Assembly: GCA_002440045.1 (NCBI GenBank)
Contig: DJRI01000025.1
Coordinates: 1-7,204, forward strand
Length of the DNA: 7,204 nt
Direction of reading: 5' to 3'
Source of the DNA: Ruminococcaceae bacterium UBA6364
GTDB taxonomy: Bacteria > Bacillota > Clostridia > Oscillospirales > Acutalibacteraceae
The notes beneath the pieces are model-generated. The model made no database searches, had not been told where the DNA came from, and saw only the letters and a program-made list of their open reading frames with translations. The translations under genes and the position numbers were made by a program. Positions 1 through 5,618 of the stretch are shown one piece after another. The stretch's first letter is position 1. The number at the start of each line of letters is the position of its first letter.

Positions 1-376
1 TTGTAAGCTCATGCTTTTTGATTTTGTTGTTGATGTAGTCGTCAACCGAAGCACAGCCGACAAGACCCGTTTGCTCTCTGCCGTTCATTATCTGACGGTA
101 AATGTAAAAGCAGGGCTTTTCGTCCGTTTTCATAATGCCGTCGCTTTCGAGCTTTTTAAGGTTTTCGGCGGCTTTTTCATATACTTCGTCGCTGTAAAGG
201 TATGTGCCCTCGGGAAGGTCTATTTCCGCTTTGTCAACGTGAAGAAAAGAGTAGGGGTGCCCTTTGACCGCTTCGCGCGCTTCTTCGCTGTTCATAACGT
301 CATACGGAAGCGCCGCAACGTCTTTTGCGTATGAAGGCAATGGGCGCAGTGCTTTAAATGGTTTGAAAGTTGCCAT
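1..376 (-). CDS. DUF1015 family protein, N-terminal 125 residues (runs off the left edge)
   Basis: Read on the minus strand, an ORF opens with ATG at 376-374 and stays open to the window edge, giving 125 residues; the family is usually about 400 residues, so the C-terminal two thirds is missing here. The start is supported by AGGAG at 390-386, nine bases upstream. Visible family features are the N-terminal FKPFKALRP (about 4-12), the ALPYDVMNSEEAR block (22-34), PYSFLHVDKAEIDLP (41-55), and FYIYRQ...QTGLVGCASVDDY (90-114) followed by IKKHELT (119-125). In the family this leads into a conserved KHE-x-TR segment. DUF1015 proteins are often found near serine or phosphoglycerate metabolism genes in Clostridia, but their biochemical role is not established and I assign none. 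It is divergent from the transporter/kinase genes and has its own promoter. Confidence 0.9.
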   Translation of the reverse strand, partial: MATFKPFKALRPLPSYAKDVAALPYDVMNSEEAREAVKGHPYSFLHVDKAEIDLPEGTYLYSDEVYEKAAENLKKLESDGIMKTDEKPCFYIYRQIMNGREQTGLVGCASVDDYINNKIKKHELT

Positions 377-398
377 AAATAATATCTCCTGTCGGTTT

Positions 399-411
399 CA
401 GTATAATACTG
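399..411. repeat. Palindrome CAGTAT-A-ATACTG at the DUF1015 transcription start
   Basis: A perfect 6+1+6 inverted repeat immediately follows the -10 element of the DUF1015 promoter and is centred on its predicted transcription start (about 405). Its position suits a repressor operator. No known regulator motif is recognised and a chance AT-rich palindrome is possible. Confidence 0.4.
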
Positions 412-440
412 ATTTTACTTTTTTGTATTCATTTTGTCAA
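412..440 (-). promoter_or_regulatory. Sigma-A promoter of the DUF1015 gene
   Basis: On the minus strand there is a perfect -35 TTGACA (440-435), a 17-base spacer and a -10 TAAAAT (417-412), one mismatch from consensus. Transcription would start near 405, leaving a leader of about 30 bases before the ATG at 376. The AT-rich upstream flank (441-480) fits an UP-element-like context. The call rests only on sequence match and spacing. Confidence 0.8.
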
Positions 441-446
441 TAATGA

Positions 447-475
447 TTGTAATTTATTAAGGAATATGTTATTTT
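447..475 (+). promoter_or_regulatory. Possible weak promoter for the GPH symporter-tdk unit
   Basis: The best plus-strand candidate upstream of 534 is TTGTAA (447-452), a 17-base spacer and TATTTT (470-475), each two mismatches from consensus. Other -10-like strings at 487-492 (TACTAT) and 493-498 (TTATAA) have no acceptable -35 at 16-18 bases. The unit must start in this divergent region, but the exact promoter is uncertain. Confidence 0.25.
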
Positions 476-499
476 AAAAAAGAGGGTACTATTTATAAA

Positions 500-518
500 G
501 CAGCCGCATTCCGGCTGC
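500..518 (+). promoter_or_regulatory. Hairpin in the leader directly in front of the symporter ribosome binding site
   Basis: GCAGCCG (500-506) and CGGCTGC (512-518) form a perfect 7-bp GC-rich stem with a 5-base loop (CATTC). It ends one or two bases before the ribosome binding site (AGGTGG, 521-526) of the gene starting at 534. There is no T-tract, so it is not a terminator. It could be an operator, an mRNA-stabilising 5' hairpin, or a structure affecting ribosome access. Confidence 0.5.
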
Positions 519-533
519 AAAGGTGGTAAGGTA

Positions 534-2024
534 ATGGGTAAAAAAACAAAAGCGTCCGAAAAGCCGAAGATACTTACAACAAAATCTGCGGTGATTTACG
601 GACTCGGCATTCTCGGGGTACAGCTTTTTATAGGCTATATGAACTCCTTCCAGATGGAGTTCTATAATAAAATGTATTCCGCGTTTGACGGCAAAATCTT
701 TTATGCGGCGGCAATAATAATTCTTTTGGCAAAGCTTATAAGCTGTATAGCGGACCCCGTTATAGGCGCGCTTATTGACAAAAGCAATTTAAAAGGCGGC
801 AAAATAAAGCCGTGGATTCTTTTCAGCTCTGTGCCGATAGCCGTAATGACAACGGTAATTTTCATTTATATTCCGTTTAAAAGCAAGCTTTTTATGTATC
901 TTTACATAACGCTTACAACCGTGCTTTGGAATATTTCAATGAGCTTTGCCGATATTCCGTCTCAGGGCATGCTTTCGCTTCTTTCGCCCGTTGCAGAGGA
1001 GCGCAACTTTGCCGCGGGAATCGCAAATATTTTTAAAACAATCGGACTTGCCGCGGCGGGAATAATCGTCACCGTGGTTATGATGGTTCTCGGTGCGGTT
1101 TATCCCGAGGGCTACCCAGACAGATTATATTACCTCGTGACGGCGCTTTTCCTTTTGGTCGTCGGAACAGCGCTTTATCTTTTAATCTATTTTTGCTCAA
1201 AGGAAACTGTAAAAAGCACATCTTCCGAGTCGTTTTCGTTTAAAGAAATGTTTGTTGAGCTTAAAACAAACAAGATGATGCTTATTATTTTCTTAACATA
1301 TATTCGCGGCTTTGCGCGCACAATGGCTCTCGGAATAGTCGTTCAGGCGGGCGGCGCGCTTGTCGGAAAGGTTTATTTCCCCGGGCTTTCGGAGCTGCTC
1401 GCGGGCGGCGGAGAGCTTGACCCCACGTCAAACGCAACGTGGCTTATAGGCATAACGGGCGGCGTTGTGGGGCTTATCGGCGTTGTTGTTGCGCCCATCG
1501 TAAATAAAAAATTCGGCGAGAAAAAGACGTTTATAGGCTTTGCCGTTTACGGCGGAATCGTGTCTGCCGTTTCGTTCGCGGCATATCTTTTTATGCCCGA
1601 AGGCTCGCCCGTGCGCTCAGGGATTGGCGCCGTAATATTTATATGGATAACACAGTTCTTCGTTTCGTTTATGTTCTCTCCCAATAACCTGCTTCCGCCG
1701 ATAATGACGTCGGACACAGTCGATTATATCGAGTGGAAAACGGGTAAACGCAAAGAGGGGGTGTGCTTTGCAATACTCAGTATGGCAATAAAGGTGAGCA
1801 ATGCCTTGGCTGTTGCCGTCGGAATACTTATAATCGGAATTTCAGGCTATATAGACGGTGTTGAAGTTACCGTAAAAATGCAGAACATAGTGATGTTTGC
1901 ATATATTGCAATGCCGGGTATTTCAACCGTGCTTTCAATGATACCCATGTTCTTTTATAAGATTGACGAAAAAACGAAAAAACAAATGCGCCTTGACCTT
2001 GAAAAGGCAAGAACAAAGAAATAA
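534..2024 (+). CDS. GPH-family (MelB/XylP-like) cation:solute symporter, MFS superfamily
   Basis: A 496-residue hydrophobic protein with about 12 membrane segments, the usual length for glycoside-pentoside-hexuronide:cation symporters. Family landmarks are ADPVIGALID (73-82) followed by GGKIKPWIL (88-96), the SFADIPSQGMLSLLSP loop (137-152) with EERN, and SDTVDYIEWKTGKRKEG (393-409), the GPH cytoplasmic signature that precedes the second-half helices. The C-terminal tail (KIDEKTKKQMRLDLEKAR) also matches the family style. Such proteins import a sugar or related solute with Na+ or H+. The start at 534 is set by AGGTGG at 521-526, seven bases upstream. Relative to MelB as I remember it, the sugar-binding Asp19 position appears to be Gln30 and the cation-site Asp55 position Ser70, while Asp59 and Asp124 equivalents (Asp74, Asp140) remain, so the substrate is probably not a galactoside. 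The thymidine kinase gene begins 24 bases downstream, hinting at a nucleoside or pentose substrate; this is unproven. Confidence 0.88.
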   Translation: MGKKTKASEKPKILTTKSAVIYGLGILGVQLFIGYMNSFQMEFYNKMYSAFDGKIFYAAAIIILLAKLISCIADPVIGALIDKSNLKGGKIKPWILFSSVPIAVMTTVIFIYIPFKSKLFMYLYITLTTVLWNISMSFADIPSQGMLSLLSPVAEERNFAAGIANIFKTIGLAAAGIIVTVVMMVLGAVYPEGYPDRLYYLVTALFLLVVGTALYLLIYFCSKETVKSTSSESFSFKEMFVELKTNKMMLIIFLTYIRGFARTMALGIVVQAGGALVGKVYFPGLSELLAGGGELDPTSNATWLIGITGGVVGLIGVVVAPIVNKKFGEKKTFIGFAVYGGIVSAVSFAAYLFMPEGSPVRSGIGAVIFIWITQFFVSFMFSPNNLLPPIMTSDTVDYIEWKTGKRKEGVCFAILSMAIKVSNALAVAVGILIIGISGYIDGVEVTVKMQNIVMFAYIAMPGISTVLSMIPMFFYKIDEKTKKQMRLDLEKARTKK

Positions 2025-2048
2025 TCAAAAAATAAGACGGGTGTAAAA

Positions 2049-2645
2049 ATGGCAAAACTGTATTTTAAATACGGAGCTATGGGCAGCTCAAAAACAGCGC
2101 AGGCTCTTATAACAAAATTCAATTACGAAGAACGCGGAATGAAGGTATGGTTAATAAAGCCTTCGGTAGACGAGCGCGACGGCGTGTTTACGGTAAAATC
2201 AAGAATAGGGCTTACGGCGGAGGGAACGGCAATTTCCGAGACGTGCAACATTTACGAAGAAATGAAAAACCGCCCCGAGCACGCCGACGTTATAATCGCC
2301 GACGAAGCGCAGTTCTTTTCGCGCGAGCAGATAGACGAATTAAGGGATATTGTGGACGAGCTTAACGTTCCCGTGCTTTGCTTCGGCTTAAGAACGGACT
2401 TTTTGACGCACGTTTTCCCCGGAAGCGGCAGACTTCTTGAGATTGCCGACGAGTTTTCCGAAATAAAAACCATGTGCGAGTGCGGCAGAAAAGCCACCGT
2501 AAACGCAAGAATAGACGGAAACGGAAAAATAGTAACCGACGGCGCGCAGATTTTCCTCGGCGGCGACGACAGCTATGTCGCAATGTGCTATTCCTGCTGG
2601 AAGAAAAAAATAAAAGAACAAAATAAAAGCAAAAATTTAGGCTGA
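2049..2645 (+). CDS. tdk: Thymidine kinase (type II, zinc-binding)
   Basis: A 198-residue cytoplasmic enzyme of normal length for bacterial type II thymidine kinases. It transfers phosphate from ATP to thymidine (and deoxyuridine), giving dTMP in pyrimidine salvage. Motifs in order are the P-loop GAMGSSKT (9-16), the Walker B/catalytic stretch IIADEAQFF (82-90, with Glu86 the expected catalytic base), FGLRTDF (112-118), FPGSGRLLEIADEFSEIKT (123-141), the lasso-side GGDDSYVAMC (171-180), and four presumed zinc cysteines Cys143, Cys145, Cys180 and Cys183. Two points are odd: the P-loop residue before Lys15 is Ser14 where Gly is usual, and the first cysteine pair is C-x-C. The ATG at 2049 follows a degenerate ribosome site (GGGTG, 2039-2043). 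The gene lies 24 bases after the symporter gene, so co-transcription is likely, and it directly precedes the nucleoside ABC importer. No clear terminator follows it. Confidence 0.95.
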   Translation: MAKLYFKYGAMGSSKTAQALITKFNYEERGMKVWLIKPSVDERDGVFTVKSRIGLTAEGTAISETCNIYEEMKNRPEHADVIIADEAQFFSREQIDELRDIVDELNVPVLCFGLRTDFLTHVFPGSGRLLEIADEFSEIKTMCECGRKATVNARIDGNGKIVTDGAQIFLGGDDSYVAMCYSCWKKKIKEQNKSKNLG

Positions 2646-2690
2646 TTTGCACAATAAACCGAAAACCCCAACAAAAAAATTGTAGAAATT

Positions 2691-2714
2691 GAAAATTTTA
2701 GTTGAAAAATTTTC
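2691..2714. repeat. AT-rich inverted repeat overlapping the -35 of the lipoprotein promoter
   Basis: GAAAATTTT (2691-2699) and AAAATTTTC (2706-2714) are perfect 9-base inverted arms around a 6-base centre. The right arm overlaps the -35 hexamer (2702-2707). The same bases can be read as two near direct copies of TTGAAAATTTT (2689 and 2702). It could be an operator or upstream-element A-tracts; it has no T-run placed to make it a terminator for tdk. Confidence 0.4.
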
Positions 2715-2730
2715 ATATGTGTGCTATTAT
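2702..2730 (+). promoter_or_regulatory. Sigma-A promoter of the nucleoside ABC transporter operon
   Basis: TTGAAA (2702-2707), a 17-base spacer and TATTAT (2725-2730) are preceded by an extended -10 TG at 2722-2723. The -35 has one mismatch from consensus and the -10 has one. The predicted start is near 2737, giving a leader of roughly 50 bases to the ATG at 2789, too short for a known riboswitch. The TTGACA at 2746-2751 has no matching -10. Confidence 0.8.
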
Positions 2731-2773
2731 CATTGAGGATGGAGATTGACAAAATCTTAACCCAAAAATGCTC

Positions 2774-2779
2774 AGGAGG
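2774..2779 (+). promoter_or_regulatory. Ribosome binding site AGGAGG that fixes the lipoprotein start at 2789
   Basis: A perfect AGGAGG lies nine bases before the ATG at 2789. Two in-frame ATGs (2768 and 2780) extend the reading frame upstream, but 2768 lies before the site and 2780 abuts it, so neither can use it. Starting at 2789 also gives a canonical lipoprotein signal (MKKVLALVLALVLVV). Confidence 0.85.
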
Positions 2780-2788
2780 ATGTTAACC

Positions 2789-3976
2789 ATGAAAAAAGTT
2801 TTAGCACTTGTATTGGCTCTCGTTCTCGTTGTCGGCTGCTTTGCGGCTTGCGGCGGAAACGGCGACAAAGACAATACAACAACTCCCGCCGGAACAAACA
2901 CCGACCCGAGTGACACAAACAAGCCTTTCAATTATGACGATGTTGATGACAACTATACATCGGCAGACGGCAAATATGAAATCGCTTTTGTTACAGACGT
3001 CGGTCAGTTAAAGGACAAATCCTTTAACCAGGGCACTTGGGAAGGCATAAAGAAATATGCTTTCGAAAACGGCAAGTCTTATAAGTACTATCAGCCCGCA
3101 AACGGCGACCAGGCTACTGACGAAGACAGATACAACGCTATGAAATCCGCTGCCGACAACGGCGCGAAGATTATCGTTGCTGCAGGCTTCCTTCAGGGCA
3201 ACGCTCTTGCGAAAGCTGCCGAAGAGTTTACAGACGTTAAGTTTGTATTCATCGACGGTTCCGTTCTTCAGGACTCCAAAAAAGAAGTTCTTAAAAACGT
3301 TGCGGCTGTTGTATTCAGCGAAGAGCAGTCCGGCTACCTTGCAGGTTATGCAGTAGTTAAGGAAGGCTATACAAAGCTCGGCTTCTCGGGCGGCGGCGGC
3401 GGAGAGAACCCTGCTTGCTGCAGATTCGGATTCGGCTTTGTTCAGGGCGCTAACGACGCAGCTAAAGAGCTCAACACAAAGGTTGACGTTAAGTACAGCT
3501 GGAACTTCGGTTCAAGCTTCTCGGCATCAAGCGACCTTACCACAATGCTTGAAGGTTGGTATTCAACCGGCACACAGGTAGTATTTGCCTGCGGCGGTTC
3601 TATGTGCCAGTCTGCTTTCTCGGCAGCTGCTGCCAACGACGGCAAGGTTATCGGCGTTGACGTTGACCAGTCCAACCTTTCAGACACAGTCATCACTTCC
3701 GCTATGAAGGGTATCCGCGAAGCAGTTGGCTTCTCGCTTGCAAAATTCTATGACGGCAAGTTTGATGAAATCGGCGGCGTTCTTACATCTCTCGGCGCAG
3801 CTGACGACGCTGTAGGTCTTCCCACCGATACATGGTCACTCAAGAAATTCACAGTTGAAGACTATAACAAGCTTTTCGCTTCTATCAAAGACGGCTCAGT
3901 TAAGGTTGACAACGATTATACTCACCTTGAGAAACCCGAAACTTATGCAAACGTTAACTTTGAATTAGTTAAATAA
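2789..3976 (+). CDS. Bmp/PnrA-family nucleoside-binding lipoprotein of an ABC importer
   Basis: A 395-residue exported lipoprotein that should capture nucleosides outside the membrane and hand them to the permeases. The signal peptide (1-20) ends in a lipobox; Cys21 (FAAC-GG) is the likeliest lipidated residue, with Cys17 (VVGC) an alternative. A Thr/Asn/Asp-rich linker (about 24-60) follows. The Bmp domain (PF02608) starts at YEIAFVTDVGQLKDKSFNQGTWEG (63-86); it includes FVFIDG (152-157), SEEQSGYLAGY (177-187), RFGFGFVQGAND (212-223), VVFACGGSMCQ (264-274), VIGVDVDQ (287-294) and TSAMKG (303-308), which line or flank the ligand cleft in this family. The mature domain carries Cys210, Cys211, Cys268 and Cys273, unusual for such proteins. 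Base and codon choice look smoother (more GCT, GTT, AAG) than in the neighbours, consistent with high expression. Equivalent proteins are B. subtilis NupN and Lactococcus BmpA. A terminator follows, then the ATPase gene. Confidence 0.93.
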   Translation: MKKVLALVLALVLVVGCFAACGGNGDKDNTTTPAGTNTDPSDTNKPFNYDDVDDNYTSADGKYEIAFVTDVGQLKDKSFNQGTWEGIKKYAFENGKSYKYYQPANGDQATDEDRYNAMKSAADNGAKIIVAAGFLQGNALAKAAEEFTDVKFVFIDGSVLQDSKKEVLKNVAAVVFSEEQSGYLAGYAVVKEGYTKLGFSGGGGGENPACCRFGFGFVQGANDAAKELNTKVDVKYSWNFGSSFSASSDLTTMLEGWYSTGTQVVFACGGSMCQSAFSAAAANDGKVIGVDVDQSNLSDTVITSAMKGIREAVGFSLAKFYDGKFDEIGGVLTSLGAADDAVGLPTDTWSLKKFTVEDYNKLFASIKDGSVKVDNDYTHLEKPETYANVNFELVK

Positions 3977-3989
3977 GTTAAGCACATGG

Positions 3990-4020
3990 GGTGGGGAAGA
4001 GTCATCTTCCCCACCTTTTT
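3990..4020 (+). terminator. Intrinsic terminator between the lipoprotein and ATPase genes
   Basis: GGTGGGGAAGA (3990-4000) pairs perfectly with TCTTCCCCACC (4005-4015) to give an 11-bp stem with a 4-base loop (GTCA), followed by TTTTT (4016-4020). The T-run is short and broken by GGG, so partial read-through is plausible. No good promoter is visible between it and the ATPase gene, so it probably works as a partial terminator and 3'-end stabiliser that raises lipoprotein mRNA over downstream mRNA. Confidence 0.88.
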
Positions 4021-4066
4021 GGGTTGAACCTTTTGGTAACATTTTTCTTGAAAAACGCAACAAAAA

Positions 4067-4076
4067 CGGATGTGAT
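4067..4076 (+). promoter_or_regulatory. Ribosome binding site deciding a TTG start for the ATPase gene
   Basis: CGGATGTGAT matches AGGAGGTGAT, the full anti-Shine-Dalgarno complement, at 8 of 10 positions. Its core (4068-4072) sits nine bases before TTG 4082 and only three before TTG 4076, so 4082 is favoured. An in-frame stop TGA (4073-4075) excludes any start further upstream. Confidence 0.55.
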
Positions 4077-4087
4077 TGCAATTGCAA
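4076..4087. repeat. Perfect 12-base palindrome TTGCAATTGCAA at the ATPase start
   Basis: The sequence is its own reverse complement and also a tandem repeat of TTGCAA; it contains both candidate TTG start codons of the ATPase gene. It may be chance, or a small hairpin/operator at the initiation site. Confidence 0.4.
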
Positions 4088-5617
4088 AATGAATATATTA
4101 TAGAAATGCTCAACATAACGAAGGAGTTTCCCGGAATCATCGCAAACGACGATGTAACCCTTCGTTTAAAGCGCGGCGAAATTCACGCCCTGCTCGGCGA
4201 AAACGGCGCGGGCAAATCCACGCTTATGTCGGTGCTTTTCGGACTTTACAGACCCGAAAAGGGCGTTATTAAAAAGAACGGCGAGGTTGTCGATATAAAA
4301 GACCCGAACGACGCCACCGCTCTCGGAATCGGAATGGTGCATCAGCATTTTAAGCTTATCGACGTTTTTTCTGTGCTTGACAACATAATTCTCGGTGCGG
4401 AAACCACAAAGCTCGGCTTTTTGCAGAAAAAAGAAGCAAAAAAACAGGTAATGGAGCTTTCTGAAAAATACGGCTTGAAGGTTGATGTAAACGCCAAGGT
4501 TGAAGATATTACGGTCGGTATGCAGCAGCGCGTTGAAATACTTAAAATGCTTTACCGCGAAAACGAAATACTGATTTTCGACGAGCCGACGGCTGTTCTT
4601 ACCCCGCAGGAAATCGACGAGCTTATGAATATAATGCGAAGCTTTAAAGAAGAGGGCAAGTCAATCCTCTTCATTACGCACAAGCTCAACGAAATTATGG
4701 CGGTTTCGGACAGGGTAACGGTTTTAAGAAAAGGCAAGTGCATCGGCACCGTTAACACTGCCGACGTAACAAAGCAGGAGCTTTCCACAATGATGGTCGG
4801 AAGACCCGTTCAGCTTGAAGTTGTAAAAGAGCAGGCACAGCCTAAAGAAGTCGTTCTTTCGGTCGAAAACCTTACAGTGCCGTCAAAAATACACAAGAAC
4901 AACGCCGTTAAGGACGTCAGCTTTGACGTAAGAGCGGGCGAAATTGTTTGTATTGCGGGTATTGACGGCAACGGTCAGACCGAGCTTATTCAGGGTATAA
5001 CGGGCCTTGAACCCGTCAAAAGCGGAAAAATAACGCTCTGCGGCGAAAACATTACGCACAGCAGCATAAAAAAGAGAAATAAAACGGGTATTTCGCATAT
5101 CCCCGAGGACAGGCACAAGCACGGCCTTGTTTTAAAGAATACGCTTGAAGAAAACCTTGTTCTTCAGCGTTTTGACGAAAAACGCTTTCAGAAGATGGGC
5201 TTTATAAAATTCGGCGAGGTAAGAAAATATGCCGACGAGCTTATAGAACGCTTTGACGTTCGCTCGGGTCAGGGCGCCGTAACCGTTGCCGCAAGTATGT
5301 CGGGCGGCAACCAGCAAAAGGCGATAATCGCCCGTGAGATTGACCGCGAAAAACCGCTTCTTATAGCCGTTCAGCCCACGCGCGGACTTGACGTCGGCGC
5401 GATTGAGTATATACATTCTCAGCTTGTGAGCGAGCGCGACAAAGGCGCGGCGATACTTCTTGTTTCGCTTGAGCTTGACGAAGTGCTTTCGCTTTCGGAC
5501 AGAATCCTTGTTATGTACGAGGGTGAAATCGTGGGCGAGGTTGACCCGAAAAACACAACGCCCGAAGAACTCGGACTTTATATGTCCGGCGCCAAAAGGA
5601 AAGGAGAGGCGAACTGA
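4082..5617 (+). CDS. Nucleoside ABC transporter ATP-binding protein, two fused ABC domains
   Basis: A 511-residue (from TTG 4082) cytoplasmic ATPase that powers the importer; family members such as NupO/YufO and NupA are of similar length. Domain 1 has Walker A GENGAGKST (39-47), MVHQHFKL (86-92), a signature ITVGMQQR (143-150), Walker B ILIFDEPT (163-170, Glu168) and switch His200, so it looks catalytically complete. Domain 2 has Walker A GIDGNGQT (293-300) with Gln299 replacing Lys, a good signature SGGNQQK (407-413), Walker B LLIAVQPT (426-433) with Val430-Gln431 where Asp-Glu is usual, and Leu463 at the His switch, so its site is degenerate. This asymmetry is characteristic of the CUT2/Bmp-type ATPases. 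No ATG fits: MLNITKEFPG at ATG 4106 lacks a ribosome site and would remove the conserved NEYIIE lead-in. The stop is one base before the permease start, indicating translational coupling. Confidence 0.93.
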   Translation: MQNEYIIEMLNITKEFPGIIANDDVTLRLKRGEIHALLGENGAGKSTLMSVLFGLYRPEKGVIKKNGEVVDIKDPNDATALGIGMVHQHFKLIDVFSVLDNIILGAETTKLGFLQKKEAKKQVMELSEKYGLKVDVNAKVEDITVGMQQRVEILKMLYRENEILIFDEPTAVLTPQEIDELMNIMRSFKEEGKSILFITHKLNEIMAVSDRVTVLRKGKCIGTVNTADVTKQELSTMMVGRPVQLEVVKEQAQPKEVVLSVENLTVPSKIHKNNAVKDVSFDVRAGEIVCIAGIDGNGQTELIQGITGLEPVKSGKITLCGENITHSSIKKRNKTGISHIPEDRHKHGLVLKNTLEENLVLQRFDEKRFQKMGFIKFGEVRKYADELIERFDVRSGQGAVTVAASMSGGNQQKAIIAREIDREKPLLIAVQPTRGLDVGAIEYIHSQLVSERDKGAAILLVSLELDEVLSLSDRILVMYEGEIVGEVDPKNTTPEELGLYMSGAKRKGEAN

Positions 5618-5618
5618 T

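Noticed and set aside
11..334. Plus-strand open frame of 107 codons at the left edge
   Set aside because: It is antisense to the DUF1015 coding frame, which has a family match, promoter and ribosome site; the plus-strand protein is unlike any family I know and has no ribosome site.
2654..2668. PurR-box-like AAACCGAAAA upstream of the transporter promoter
   Set aside because: It matches the CCGAAC core only partly and there is no second inverted copy, so it is too weak to call a purine-repressor site.
2746..2751. Perfect TTGACA as a second promoter for the lipoprotein gene
   Set aside because: No -10-like hexamer occurs 16-18 bases downstream; the region there is the ribosome binding site.
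2731..2788. Purine riboswitch in the transporter leader
   Set aside because: The leader of about 50 bases is too short and shows no three-way-junction helices.
4022..4046. Second hairpin (GTTGAACC-TTTT-GGTAAC followed by ATTTTTC) as a tandem terminator
   Set aside because: Pairing is only short and interrupted by a bulge; not convincing next to the strong hairpin before it.
5001..5560. Degenerate second ATP site as evidence of a decayed ATPase
   Set aside because: Loss of the Walker A Lys and Walker B acids in the second domain is typical for this ATPase family and does not indicate a pseudogene.
5460..5618. N-terminal extension of permease 1 by 53 codons
   Set aside because: It overlaps the ATPase C-terminus in another frame, is arginine-rich and unlike a permease; the ATG at 5619 has a good ribosome site.
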